The notes beneath the pieces are model-generated. The model was given only the letters and a program-made list of their open reading frames with translations. It had not been told where the DNA came from and did no database searches. This document shows positions 1 to 12,016 of a DNA stretch of 64,000 nucleotides, in pieces; positions within the stretch are counted from its first letter, which is position 1, and every line of letters begins with the position of its first letter. This DNA comes from Amanita rubescens (lineage: Eukaryota; Basidiomycota; Agaricomycetes; Agaricales; Amanitaceae), in contig WION01000045.1 in NCBI GenBank assembly GCA_015039365.1, positions 62,001 to 126,000 of the forward strand. Direction: 5' to 3'. A program made the translations under genes and the position numbers.

Positions 1-2
1 GT

Positions 3-860
3 ACCTTCGAACGTGACGAAACAGATGTCTGCGCTTGCTTTGAGTACCTGATGCCATATGACGAACCGCCATTCCGCACCGTCGCACAATATATTGATTT
101 TTTCAGGCAGGTGCTGGAAGTAAGCCTCAGAGTTCTTTAATCATTAGGCGCCCACGACTGACGTTGTATCAGGGACTAACATTCTTACACGAACATTCCA
201 TAGTTCACCTTAACTGCTCAAAACACACTTCGTTCAAGGTCGACCTGAGTGCAGGATCATCGTCAGCGGAATTCCCAGCAAGCACTGGCTCATCTATCAC
301 CCATTCGCGCCGATCCCATCTCACTGACAGAAGCACGTCGCATTCGCATTCCACTCAATCGTCCACATGCGCATCGCCATTTCCAGCAAGCCATTCCCTT
401 CCGGAACCCGATACGGATGCGTCATTCGACCGAACCAAGTTTCCAGTGAAATATTATCTTGTTGACTTTAGCAATGCAATTCAAGTCGCATACCCTGCAC
501 CTTCATCGACATCATCAGACCGCGACCGTAATCGAAGTTCAAGTACATTGGCTTCCCCGTACTTGAAAGATGTACAAGACCTAGGTATGTTATTCAATGA
601 CATGATCAATAATGTGAACGCATCTTCCTGGCTCTTTGTACATGATGACGAACAAGTTCTAGATCCCACAACTCGAAATCAAGTTTAAATCTCTCGTGTC
701 GGCTATGACCACGGGTGGATTTACAGCCGAAGACACCCGAAAGTTATTCGAAGCGCTGTGCCATTCCCTCGAGGCATCAGTGTTTGACATGCCAGTCAAG
801 CCTTGGTCTGCAGCGTCGAGCTCATGTTTCCGCAGCAACCAATCTATCGGGGAAACATGA
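3..860 (+). pseudogene. Degenerate Agaricomycete protein kinase-like gene, 5' end outside window
   Basis: The first exon (3-119) reads in frame into FRTVAQYIDFFRQVLE. After a 53-base intron (120-172) the frame gives GLTFLHEHSIVHLNC. This matches the helix and catalytic loop of a common Agaricomycete kinase family, which normally has HRDC followed by an Asn-containing loop. Here HRD is replaced by HLN, the following Asn is lost, and DFG is replaced by DFS (LVDFSNAI). A Ser-rich insert separates the two motifs. The frame closes at 686-688, but the family-like C-terminal helices (FKSLVSAMTTGGFTAEDTRK) continue in another frame from about 663 to the stop at 858-860. Only an implausible 25-base intron would join them, so I read a frameshift. 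It is probably a dead kinase or a pseudokinase relic. The family call is fairly firm; the pseudogene call depends on the lost motifs. Confidence 0.6.
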
Positions 861-2550
861 GTCTTGGTATCAGCATGTGCACCGACTCTTCTATCACCCT
901 CCATTACCAAATTTGCTAATGATAAAAGGCCGATTCGAGAGCATACTCCAAAGAAAGTCGAAGACCTTATTTTGACACCATAGAACGGCACAATGCTGTT
1001 CACCGGCTGTCACTTGGTGTGTGACGCATTGAACGATACTTTCCATCTTCTACCATGATACTAGTGGACATTGGCACCTGTTTTTGTGTAACTTTGGGTA
1101 ATATCCTTGCTAGCAGGAGCAATCGTAGCGCATCCCTCTTGAACGAATGGTTGAACGCCCGCCGCGTACTTGTTGAAAGTTTACAACAGCATCATATATG
1201 CAGCTGTTAAAGTGTTTGTATGGCCATCGCCGTTTTTGACGCAGCAATCGCTACACGAACCAATAATACACAGCTGGTTGGTCGTCAAAACATAGTATTA
1301 TGTGTCATCACAGGCTTTCCGATTGTGTAACACCTGTGGGATTGGTGTCGCCGCTCAGGTAAGTAAGAGGCGTATATTTCCTGTCGACTGTCGAACTCGC
1401 CCTGGCGTCTTGCCACGCGCTTCCTGACTTTGTTTTCCCAGAAATGAGATTCCTTCGATCTCTTCGCCGAGGGTTCTTCGCTATCCGCCGTCTTTTGAAC
1501 ATCTCGTCATCATGATCAGACTTTAGTATTCACGGTCCAGACTCACCGCGGAGAGAACGATCCCTGTCCATCTTTTGAAGCCACTCACTGCTGTCGAGTT
1601 CTGTTGAGCTGTGTCAAGACTTGAATCATGTTAGCCGTGTCCGTAACTGTCGACCCGCCGAGACAGTGGCTCTGTGCGCGATTTGGACGCAGAAGACGTT
1701 CACTTGCTGAGAAATCTGAAGCGAAGAAGCCGAACTGTCAAGGCTCATTGTGCTCGTGACTTTGTCCGAGTCGTCAACCTCGGAACTCGTATAGGCAATG
1801 GCTCGCACGCCGCACGGGCGATTTTAACCCAGAGGGCGACTTGACTGAGAAATCTAACGTGACTGCATTTCCAAATGTTTTTTTTTCATTCTGTCGTCCA
1901 CTTGGAGCCCACGCTTACACTGGCAGTGGCTTTACGAATCGTCGACTGAGAATCTGACGTGAACTGCCAAACACTCTCTGTGCTCTTGAAATAGTCCTTG
2001 GCCGCAACGATCCACGATAACTGTGCATTGAAGTATCTCGATGTGGTTCCGGCGTCCAACAACTTTTCAATATAGGTCATTTCCCCCAGACCTTTACGGT
2101 CTTTTTTTATTTCCCCGGATGATAAGAGCGGTTTGTTTGTTCTTTCATCGCACACTCCCTTGCCGCGCGCTGCAGGCTGAAGACCGTTCGTCGTTGATGA
2201 TCTGGTTGAACTAAATTACGTTACTACGCGCTGTATTACTGAAATTGTATTTACATTGGACTTGTACAACACGCCGTAGTGTCCAGCCTGCGACAAACGG
2301 CTGCGGATGACATAAATCATAATAATGTGACAGGCCTCAATTTCTCCGTCCTAAGAACGTTGTGAGGGAGATCAACTTCTGGATTGCGTCACTCCGGTCG
2401 AAGGACCGTTCAACAGTTTCAACAGACCGCCGCTATATATACGTGGGAACAAGACTGTTACGGAATCTAAACTTAAACTTCATTCAATCGCTTAGGCCTG
2501 ACACCCAAAGACCTTCCAGAAACAACTGATTTCGATGAAGTGCTATTCTC
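861..2550. other. No recognisable gene
   Basis: Short ORFs occur on both strands, but none shows codon structure, recognisable domains or a plausible splice chain. A TATATATA-like stretch lies near 2432-2440. It could belong to the promoter region of the gene starting at 2968, but it is about 500 bases away. Confidence 0.5.
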
Positions 2551-2870
2551 GCATATATATTGAGCTTCTGAATTCTAGCGCCCAATGATACTGTCAAGAT
2601 CACCTTTATGGAACCAAATACCCATCCGACGCTGATGATAGTATTCAGTTAGCCAGTAATGCGAACAAGGACTACATAACGTGCTCCAATCTGAACACTA
2701 TTTTGGCAATTATGAATCTTCATCCAATATATTGAGCTCCTGAATTCTAGCGCCCAATACATTCAAGATCACATTTATGGAACCGAATAGCCATCCGACG
2801 CTTTGATGCGAACAAGGACTAAACAATGCGCTTCTCAAACCTGAACACGGGGCAATTATAAATCCCATTC
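2551..2870. repeat. Imperfect tandem duplication upstream of the octad-repeat gene
   Basis: A segment of about 165 bases beginning near 2553 recurs near 2726, a period of about 172 bases. Both copies share a core around ATTGAGCT.CTGAATTCTAGC, then TTTATGGAACC.AATA, CCATCCGACGCT and GCGAACAAGGACTA. The second copy lacks about 25 bases found in the first. The duplication lies 100-420 bases before the start codon of the 2968 gene, so it probably sits in its promoter. Confidence 0.8.
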
Positions 2871-2967
2871 ACCCATTTCCTGCATGCATTCCAAACCCTG
2901 CCTTCTCATTGTAAGTTAGCCCACCTACGCCCACAACTCTTTCCACTAATCGAACACAGAAGCGACG

Positions 2968-5357
2968 ATGCGTTTCTATTCCAGAGGGAAGGCCAACACC
3001 GAATTACCACTTTGGTTGCAGCCATCCATGGCTATAACCAATCCGTCCATCGCTGGTCCGAGTACATACCAACAAGTCAATGAGTACCTTGCCGACGCAT
3101 CTCAAGCCTCTGCCCACAAGTTGTCCTCGATCAGATCTCGGAACATGGCCCCCGTCAGGATAACTTGTCGCGATTGGGATGATGGAAGGATCTTTGACTG
3201 GCACAAGAAGGAGATGTATGCCAAGCGTACCACCATCAGCAAGCTCGAGCTGAGGAAGGAGAGGGACCATTTCAAGCACGAATTTATCGTGATATATCTG
3301 GACAACGGGTGGTTTCACCGCATCGAGCGTAGACCAATCAGAGGGCCCAACTTGGGGCCGATCTCGAAAGAAGGATGCGAGGCTGAAGATAGCCTGACGC
3401 CCGTCGACGACGCTGGTCTCAAGAAAATTCGTTCCGAGACGGATATAAAGATTACTCTCGAATTCGGTTCAAACAAGCCAGACCTCTACAATGTTATTGC
3501 CGTCGCCGTCGCCATTTATTTAGACCCCCGCACCAAGAACTACACTCTACAACAATACAACTGCTACTTTGTCGCCCGTTCCATCATCGTGCTCGTCACT
3601 CGCCATTGTCTTCTCCAGCCATCTCCGACGAATGACCTACGTTGGGATAGAGTCACCGAGTCCATGATACTCACCCATATTTTTGACGGAAATTGGAACA
3701 AGTTGGAACCGTTGCTAAAGGCGGCGATGATCCCTGTGCTCGAAAAGCTCATTTGGGATATTGTTAAAAAGGACGCGGGAACTCGATTGGAGAAGGGGAA
3801 GGGCTGGGATGGCCTAAAGGACATTGTGAACAGGGTGATCCACGATGAAGTGGGGAAATGCAAGATTGTTCTGGCGGGCGGTTCGGAGATCTCGAAAGCT
3901 GTAACCGAATGGATTATCGAGGCGACACAGGTGACGCTATGGCACGGAAATCTCGAGCAAAGTTTCTCCGACCCGCTGTTTTCGAAGAAGTACGAGACGG
4001 CGGCCAGCTGTAGCCTGAACGAGACGGTCAAGCCCCAGTTAGAGGCAGACTTGCCTGACAATATGATCCAAGGTGTCAGCGCTATCTTACCCGAGCGACT
4101 GATTAACCGTATTCCACCCTCCGCTCTGGCCCTTTTACCACCTGAACTCTTGGCGCGTGTCCCGATCAGAGTGCTGGAGAAATTGCCGGACGATCTTCTC
4201 GCTAAACTGCCGAACGATCTTTTGCGAAGCGCTCCCAAAGAGTTTCTGCACAATCTTCCTGTTCCCGTTTTCTCTCGGATGAGAGATTCTATGGCACTCA
4301 CGCTCCCGGACGACCTGAGAATCGTTCCGCCGGAGTTACTCAAGGCGGCTTTACTGCGGATGCAGAATCTGTTGGATGAGCCAAATGATAATCCGGGTCG
4401 AAAACATGCTCTCCAGTTATTGCGTCGCTTGCCTAAGGAATACTCAGCCCGATTGTCTCCGGAGCATATTGCCATGTGCGAGGAAATTAACGAAGAAGAG
4501 ACCTCGTCAGCGGAACCCCCGATCCCCGTACAACAGCCATCAGGTCTGGCGACGCCTGATGTCAAACGTCACACCTTATTCCGTCGTATCAAGAAGAAAT
4601 GGGATAATCGTAGCTTCCTTGGGTTTTTGATTCGTATCGCTCCATTGCCAGTTCTCAAAAGAGTACCACCAGTTGTAATGGATTTACTACCATTATCTTC
4701 TATTCGCTCCCTACCCAAATCTGCTCTCGAGCGCATTCCACCGGAGTACATGGCTAAAATGACCGATCACTGTTTTGAGAGGCTTCCTCAAGAACTCTTA
4801 GAGAAATTATCTGAAAACCTTCTGTCGAAGCTGCCGCGACCGACACTCGAACGACTTCCCACGTCCCTTTTGGAGCGATTGCCGGTGGAGTTGATTCGTA
4901 ATATACCGTCAGACGTGCTTGCGAATATTCCGGAGGATCTTACAGATCTGCTTCGTCAGGCGATAAATTCGAAGGTGTTTGAGGGCGAGGAGTTGAAGCA
5001 AGAACTTAGGGAGCAAGTCAAGGTGATACTAAGACGGACATTGATTGCGTCATCTGGCGAGTTGCCTACGGGTTTGATTCGAGCTTCTATCAATGTCGAT
5101 GCGAAACAGGTAATGAGGCCATTCTGGTCAGGATAATCGAACTGATATGTTATTAGAAAAACGACGGGAGACTGAAGACGCACAAAGAGTTGCAGGAGCG
5201 TATTCTTAATATGATCAGGGAACATGGCAACTCAGTTGCCCAGTTTCAACCTCTGTTGGGGATGAGCGAGGACACGGTTTACAACGGTCTTCGAGATACG
5301 ACGGAAGAAATATGGCGAGTTGTACGTTTGCATCCATCTCCTTCAGGGTCTTCGTGA
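2968..5357 (+). CDS. Octad-repeat protein with LRAT/NlpC-P60-like N-terminal region
   Basis: Two exons (2968-5109 and 5157-5357, with a 47-base intron) give 780 residues in one frame. A likely 5'UTR intron (2911-2959, GTAAGT to CACAG) ends 8 bases before the ATG, which supports this start. Residues 100-210 contain HEFIVIYLDNGWFHRIERR (His104) and QYNCYFVARSI (Cys199). This His...NC layout resembles permuted papain-fold LRAT/NlpC-P60 proteins with their NCEHFV-type motif; that assignment is inference. From residue 374 to about 437 there are 8 consecutive octads of the form [LIV]P..[LV][LI].[KR], and from about 560 to 665 about 13 more, such as LPDDLLAK and LPTSLLER. A basic linker separates the blocks. 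The repeats look like a short-period solenoid. There is no signal peptide or membrane segment. The function is unknown. Confidence 0.8.
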
Positions 5358-6652
5358 ATCTCTAGAGGAGTATCGTATGTAGTACTTTAGTTGGTAGTAA
5401 TATGCCATGTTTATAGGCACAAAACTATAATATGCTGCGCTCAAACTCATGTCTGTTTGCGTCGCTCAAAAGTCCTCGCTTACGTCATCCGAGTTGTCAA
5501 CATCAAGGTGGAACTAGAGGTGTGGGCCACCGCTTTGCGTGGCAGGGTCCGAGGCCATACCCACCTACAAAGCCTCGTATATCGCAGCACAAGTACACAT
5601 GCTACTCCAGTAGGTCTATGTTACTGTCTAGCAATGACCCCTCCATCTTCATGTCACCCGTTCATACCATCATGTATGATGTGAAATGAACCATCAAAGT
5701 TGTCCATCCATAGTTGCACAGCTAAGGTCTGTAACAGCGACCGTCAATTAGAATACGTAACGATGCAAAAATACAATGCTCACCACATCGTCAATACTTT
5801 TTCCAAGCGTTAGCTTGTCTTAGCGAAGGTAAGTACGGTTTCGTACTGGTCATATCAGGCAAGCCCTTGAAGCACATTTCGTCCATGGCTACTATTGGCG
5901 GTTAGTGGTGAGGAGAAAAGAGGAAAGATGAGCGAAAGACCGTAGACAAGAGAGGAGTGATGCAGACGTCATCTCAATCGGCCGACATCATCATCGAGAG
6001 ATGCACAAAAATGGAAGAGGACGAGATGTGCAATACTAGGCAACATCAGATCGGTTGTTGAAGTATCGATGATGTATACGCTGCACGATGTGACGAGTCA
6101 AAAAGTGACTCTAGTAAATCTACGGGCGCAGCGTGCGCTACGAGCTGGGTGTTGGCAGGATGACAAGAGCATGTGTAAGCTGCGCATGATGTCGACAGTC
6201 GGCAAGATGACCAGTGCGTGCGTGGTTTAGCTGGACGCCGCCGGCCGGGCTTGGAGCCTTGGATCATGTCGAGCGTGTCGAGTGTTTCTGGATGACGAAG
6301 AGTTCCATAACTGTCTCACGTATCGCCGCGCTGTGTGAGTGTCTCGGGTTTCGCCAGGACGTTAACGGCGTGGACGAGTCTCGCCTCTCGTCGGGATGAT
6401 AGGCAGGTCAATTGGCATGGGCCGTTTGCCACTGCCGCGTCATGAAATGTCGTCACATCGGACATCACAGAAGAGCACTTTGAAGCTCGTGCATTGATGA
6501 CCGGAGTCTTGCCAGTACGAACACGGGAAAACGCCGTGCGTGGCGCATCGGACACAGTCGTACCATGCCTCGGAGTATCGCGAACAGATTCCAGCTACAT
6601 CCGTCCTTAAACGTACATCTTGTCATAGATAAAGTGAGGCGCTTGAAGTTAT
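5358..6652. other. No recognisable gene
   Basis: I see no domain or convincing exon chain on either strand. The short ORFs around 5391-5689 and 6046-6650 have no recognisable features. The right half may contain decayed parts of the minus-strand FunK1-like relic that starts at 7393. Confidence 0.4.
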
Positions 6653-7393
6653 TCAATTATCTTCAAAATGGCAGTGATCTGGCGAAGGTGAGGTGTACGT
6701 GGTCTGAATGCGTCGAACGCCGTTTTGAGCGCGTGGTATGTCTCGCGGAGCGCCGCCGTGGTCAGTGCGCGTCGTGTCGGGATGTCTCTGATAACGCCGG
6801 TTAGTGCGCCGTGGTCTGTGCGCTTCGCCGAAGCCGAGCAGGGTGATAGAGTATATATTTTTGTGGCTCCATGAGGTGGTGTAGTAGTCTGCCCGCTTAA
6901 GTGAGGGTCTATCGCAGTTCTCCGTCGTGCTCGCCGGAAGATGCCATTCAGTCAAGGATGTCTTGTGTAAGGCCGGACGGAAAAATGCCACGTGTAGCGT
7001 ATATCGGGTCCGGTGAGTCAAGGATGTCTCACGTATCTTGCCGTATCTTGCGTCGGAAAATGCCGCAGGTAGCAGAAAAACGGGTTTCGCCGTGTCGAAT
7101 GCCGGAAGATCCCGCTCCAGCAAGAGACCGAGTCCTTTCAGGCCTCGGAACAGGTCTCGATCCATAAGCATTTTGTGCCTTATGTTCATTCGTTCGTTGA
7201 CCGATAAGCTGAAGAACAATGGGCAATACGGAAGCAATGTACCTGTTATGGCGTCCCGAATTGCCTCCACGAGTTCCCTCGCAGACTCGAATATTACGAT
7301 TGGCTCGCCGACATGGTATATTGTCATCCTCGTGTGGCTCCAGTTACTAAGGCCTGGTTCTGGAATATCAGGCTGCGGTGAATGAGGACCCAA
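6653..7393 (-). pseudogene. FunK1-like fungal kinase fragment
   Basis: The N-terminal part of this 246-residue minus-strand frame contains TRMTIYHVGEPIVIFESAR followed by ELVEAIRDAITG. This is the helix that normally precedes the GH..L...GILHRDIS catalytic loop of FunK1-type fungal kinases. After ITG the expected catalytic loop is missing and the frame becomes low-quality, Arg- and Thr-rich sequence. No DFG motif or RTGT activation segment is visible, and the N-terminal lobe is absent upstream. I read it as a decayed fragment of a multicopy family. The family assignment rests on one conserved stretch only. Confidence 0.4.
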
Positions 7394-8632
7394 GTGTTCG
7401 TATCCCCAGATGACGATGCAGTTTCCGCGACGATGGGTGTATGGTTCAGAGGTCGCCGGTGTCTCCGGGCGGCTTAATCAAGAAGTTATAGCTCTCAGCT
7501 GAGAGAACCATCGCATCACGCGGTTCTCTAAACCGGTCCCACGAAGTGTTCCCATTTTTATCTGCCGCTTTCAATTCCTACAGGTGCCTGGTGGGACTGT
7601 GCACATCAGTCAGGAACTTCCTCTTACTCGAGTCGCAGACGGAATAACGTATACAAAGCTTAAGCATGATTGGATCCAGACTTGAAGCTCTGAGTCGAGT
7701 TTTTATTCCCTGTTCATGAGCGTCTATAGCCTCTATTCACTCGCAGGGTCATGCCAGTGTGCGTATCTAGACGTTATATACGAGTTCTATAGGCCAGCCA
7801 AAAATAAAATAAAAAGCTCCGCAATGGATACAAGCAGCTCAGTGCCTGTTTCAGCGGTAGTCGTCTTCTTAGCGGACTTCCATTGTTAGGTGATAATCGC
7901 ACGAAAATTCCCGCAGGTTAGTTGGCCACGACTGACTGACTTTTAAACTGATATCCAATCGCCCAAAAGACTCTAACTATCTAAACGAGAAGGTCGCATA
8001 CGCATACTTGACAAGCATATGTACTTAGGAATTTAACCACTACAATAAATAACTTCGTCACCATTCTAACCAAAAAAAAAAAAGGAACCTCGTAATATGA
8101 ATGAATGTCCAAAAGGTACTATAAAGTGTAGGTAGGTCTTAAAAATACCCAACGTGAAAGCTAGGAATGGGAACGTAATGCTCACCGTTGCTTGCGCTTG
8201 CGCCTGTATACTATTGTAGTAGAGGTCCGGGAGTCCCGCCCATCCGGACGGGAAGGAGAAACGGAACTGGGAAAGAGAAGCGCTGGGCAAGGCGAGTGGG
8301 AAGAGAACATAAAAAGAAGATCACAAAATGCAACACCTACGTGTAGTAATAAAGTAAACAAGGGATAAGGTATAGCCTTTGCTCAAAAAAAAGAACCAAA
8401 AAGAGGAAAGAAGAGGTATACACATAACGTATATGTAGCACTGTTTTCGAAAGAGTTTTTTGTCTTGGAAGGGGAATTTCTTGAAAGCAGTTGAGTTCGG
8501 GCTTTGAGCGATAAAGAGGTCCATCCGTCCGTCCGATGGGGTCCAAGCGAGTCAGTCTAGTCAGGAAAAGGCATAAACAGCGTCGTCACGTCATGAGGCA
8601 TTTTGGGAAGCGGTGCAAGAGCAACCATCACT
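7394..8632. other. No recognisable gene; small perfect palindrome
   Basis: There is no protein-like ORF. A perfect 14-base palindrome, CTCTCAGCTGAGAG, lies at 7492-7505. Poly-A and poly-T runs near 8072 and 8385 and other low-complexity stretches probably include the 3' flank of the mucin-like gene that ends at 8633. Confidence 0.4.
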
Positions 8633-11263
8633 TCACCAATTCATACTACTTTCTTGCAGAACTGGTGCCGAAATGGTCCCAGGCATCACGCTCCGCCTCA
8701 CAATACCTTGCACACCGCTCGGGCCGGCTTGCGCAGGGCTGAAGTTGTCGGCTCTTAGACTGTCCTCCGCCCAGTAGAAGCTCCGTCTCCTGGCACCTCC
8801 CACGCTGTCTTGGTCAAAGTCACGTCCTTGAGGAGCGACGCCCGCCACCTCAGCCCCCTGAGGAGGATCGGAGAGGCGGCGGTGAGTAAGCTCGCGCCGC
8901 CGCATCACGCTCCGGTAGATGAGGAATGCAAGAACAAGAAGTGCAATTGCCCCGAGCGCGCTCACAACGCCGATGATCGCGTCTTGGCGCGCGTTGCTTC
9001 CGCTACCAGACCCACTACCGCTCGATCCGGATCCGGATCCGGAGCTACCAGTTACGCTGATCGAGAGGAGCGAGAAGGCCGGGTTAACTTGGGCTGCAAG
9101 TTGTTGAGCCACGGGACTCGATACGCCGGTATAAAATGTTGATTGTCTGACTTTGATTTGAGCAGCGAGGGTAGGCACGTATATGCTGGGGATGTATCCG
9201 AGCCAGATCGTTCCCAATTGAGTTGCGTCCTGTGGTCCACCATAGTCCGTTGGTACATAGACTTGAAGAGAGAACGTCATCACTTGGCTAGCTGTCATGA
9301 ATATTTAGTGCCGTGGAACAGAGATAGATAACCAAAAAAAAACTTACGATCGATGTTCAACGCTGTCTCAATCAGCACAGGAAGATATGCAAAGATCTGA
9401 CTGCTCGACACGGGGCTGTTCACAACGAAGGGCCAGTTCAACTCTTGACTGAACAAAATGCTGATCAATGTATATTCTGCAATTTGGTTTCCTCCGTTAG
9501 TCATTTGATCGGCGGGGTAGATCCTGTATGGCATTCCACTCGGTAGTGGAGCAGGATTGACAGGAACTGTTGTCTCAGCGCTAGAAATGGGAATCGTGGT
9601 AGATGGAGCGGAGGTGAGGGTAGGCGTGGTGGACATGGTAGGGGCAACAGCTAGCGAAGTCTCCGTGGTTACCCAAGAAAATTGGGAGTTGATAGAGATG
9701 GACATGGTTGATGTAGATGCCGTAGCAGCACCGGCCGAGGTCAAAGCAGTGGAATTAAGGAAAGGACTGCTTGATGCCGTGCCGTTGGGCATAGGGAAAG
9801 TCGGTGATAGAGGCGTGATAGAAGGTCCCGAAGGCACGCTTGAAGTAGGAGTGGTTCCCGAGGAGGAAGTAGGACATGGCAAGAGACCCAATAAACCGCA
9901 ATTTGAAGACGTTGCTGGCGGGGGTGGCGAAGTGGATTGTCCTCCCGTCGAAGATGCAGGGCTAACCGTTGAACATAACAGGCCTAACAGCCCACAAGTG
10001 GTCGACGGTGGCGGTGGAGGGGACGTTGTGGGTGATCCAGTGGGTTGACCTCCCGTTGAAGAGGCAGGCGGGGTGACCGTTGAACATATTAGACCTAACA
10101 GCCCACAACTGGTCGACGGTGCTGGTGGGGAAGGCGTCGGCGAACCAGTGGGTTGTCCTCCCGTTGAAGAGGCAGGCGGTGTGGGAGTAGGGGTAACCGT
10201 TGAACATAACAGGCCTAACAACCCACAGCTGGTCGACGGTGCCGGGGGGGATGGCGTTGGTGATCCCGCTCCCGTTGAAGTGGCAGTTGGTGTAGGGGTA
10301 GGAGTAACCGTTGAACATATTAGGCCTAACAACCCACAGCTGGTCGACGGTGCCGGGGGGGATGATGTCGGTGATCCCGCTCCCGTTGAAGAGTCAGTTG
10401 GTGTAGGGGTAGGAGTAACTGTTGAACATATTAGGCCTAACAACCCACAGCTGGTCGACGGTGCCGGGGGAGATGATGTCGGTGATCCCTTTCCCGTTGA
10501 AGAGTCAGTTGGTGTAGGGGTAGGAGTAACTGTTGAACATAATAGCCCTAACAGCCCACAACTGGTTGACGGTGCTGGCGAGGATGATGTCGGTGATCCC
10601 GTTCCCGTTGGAGAGTCAGTTGGTGTAGGGGTAGGAGTAGCTGTTGAACATAACAGTCCTAACAGCCCACAACTGGTCGACGGTGCCGGGGGAGACGATG
10701 TCGGTGATCCCGTTCCCGTTGAAGAGTCAGTTGGTGTAGGGGTAGGGGTAGCTGTTGAACATAATAGCCCTAACAGCCCACAGCTGGTCGATGGTGCTGG
10801 TGAGGACGATGTCGGCGATTCCGTAGGATCCCCTCCCGTCGGTGAAGTGACCGTTGAACATAGCAGGCCTAACAGCCCACAAGTGGTCGACGCAGACGGT
10901 GGAGACGATGTCGGCGATGCAAGGGGAGTGACCGTTGGGTCTGCGGGTGAACTTGTCGTGGGAGGGGTGACAGGGTCGCTGGTAGACGGCTGGGTCGGGT
11001 TGGTCGAGCTGTCAGTGGGCGACGTCGATGGCGAGCTCGAGGGACAATTAACATCGAGTAAACCGCAGCCGGGGTTGCCGCCATCGCCGCCTATAAGCAA
11101 GGTGAGCACATGTCGCTCAAGAGAGAGAGATGAACTGACCTAGAAGCTGCCTGCGCTGGGCGTGACTTAGAGAAAGAGAGCGCCTGGCATGAGAAAAGTT
11201 ATTCGAAGAATGTTCGGCGTTGACTGAGAGTACAGCGATGATAAGAAATGAATAAATACGCAT
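8633..11263 (-). CDS. Mucin-like single-pass membrane protein with CGLLGLL tandem repeats
   Basis: Three exons (11263-11140, 11090-9348, 9291-8633) with introns of 49 and 56 bases keep one frame and give 841 residues. The first exon encodes a signal peptide, MRIYSFLIIAVLSVNA. The lumenal part is rich in Thr, Ser and Pro. It holds about ten tandem units of 30-37 residues, each with a hydrophobic Cys pair, CGLLGLLCSTV or CGLLGLICSTV, separated by TPTPTPTDSSTG-like spacers. A conserved non-repetitive stretch of about 150 residues follows (for example YRIYPADQMTNGGNQIAEYT). Next comes a Gly-Ser linker, then a membrane helix (IIGVVSALGAIALLVLAFLI) and a basic cytoplasmic tail starting YRSVMRRRE. 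The architecture resembles fungal cell-surface sensors of the Msb2/Hkr1/Mid2 kind, but I recognise no specific ortholog. Heavy O-glycosylation is expected. The start is set by the signal peptide exon. Confidence 0.85.
9950..10920 (-). repeat. In-frame coding tandem repeats inside the mucin-like gene
   Basis: About ten units of roughly 90-111 bases lie head to tail. On the plus strand each carries a block around GTTGAACATA..AGGCCTAACA, then CCACAACTGGTCGACGG. All lengths are multiples of three, so copy-number changes leave the reading frame intact. The middle units (10270-10800) are almost identical, which implies recent expansion or homogenisation. Confidence 0.9.
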
Positions 11264-11380
11264 GGAAAGGAGCGACGGTGCAGCGGGGCTGCAAGTTGGT
11301 CAAAGAACAAACTCAAAATGTTTTCCCATCAAAATTATTTCGCGCTACATCAATTTACACGCTCGTGTCTACGCTATAAT

Positions 11381-12016
11381 TTAGATGAATCCAATCTGTG
11401 TGGTATAACCCCGTAAATAATTTACCCGTCAACACCCGCACAAGCGCTCTTACCTTGTTAGCTACATCAAGCGCATCGTGGTCCGATGCAAGTCGGACAT
11501 ATGCCTTTTTCTTCCCATCAGGTCGGATCAACGTGTTCACCTTGGCTGCCTGTACATCATACAACTTCTTCACAGCATCTTTGATGTGTCGCTTCGTTGC
11601 GCGACCATCAACGAGGAATACTAGCGTGTTGTGCTCTTCGATTTTTTTCATCGCTGATTCCGTGTTGAGCGGTCTATATCCCCGGATTTAGTGCTACCTT
11701 TGTTGATACGGAAACCGGCACTTACGATACGATGGTCCTAAACTGGTCCATTCGGGGCACATGAGGAATCGATTTGCGAGGGTATTTCGGATTCCTCGGT
11801 AGCCTCAGCGTCTTGGGCCTGTGGAACGTCACGCTGTATCTTGCCTTGCGTTTGCCTGTCGATTGTGTGCCCTGTAGGGCGGCCTTTTTCGCAGCCTTGG
11901 CTTTGCTATCTTTTGCCGTCGCTGTACTCAGTCTGTTAGTCCCTATACCTCGAAGCAACATTAAATATACATTTTGGCGTTGTCTTGCCAGCCTTTGGAG
12001 TCTTTGTCGTTGCCAT
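11381..12016 (-). CDS. RPL25: Large-subunit ribosomal protein uL23 (L23a/L25)
   Basis: Four exons (12016-11971, 11921-11726, 11673-11454, 11395-11381) with introns of 49, 52 and 58 bases total exactly 159 codons, so 158 residues, the usual eukaryotic size. The N-terminus is a short Lys/Ala-rich extension. Family landmarks are [53 protein letters not shown] and [13 protein letters not shown] at the C-terminus. The protein binds 25S rRNA near the peptide exit tunnel and forms part of the docking site for SRP and nascent-chain factors. The last exon encodes only the final four residues and the stop. A CT-rich leader lies upstream. The assignment is secure. Confidence 0.97.

Noticed and set aside
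3564..4565. 333-codon minus-strand ORF
   Set aside because: It is antisense to the octad-repeat gene and its composition mirrors the repeat codons; it has no domain.
10073..11143. 356-codon plus-strand ORF, Val- and Gly-rich
   Set aside because: It is the antisense of the mucin-like repeats; the minus strand has a signal peptide, splice sites and a membrane helix.
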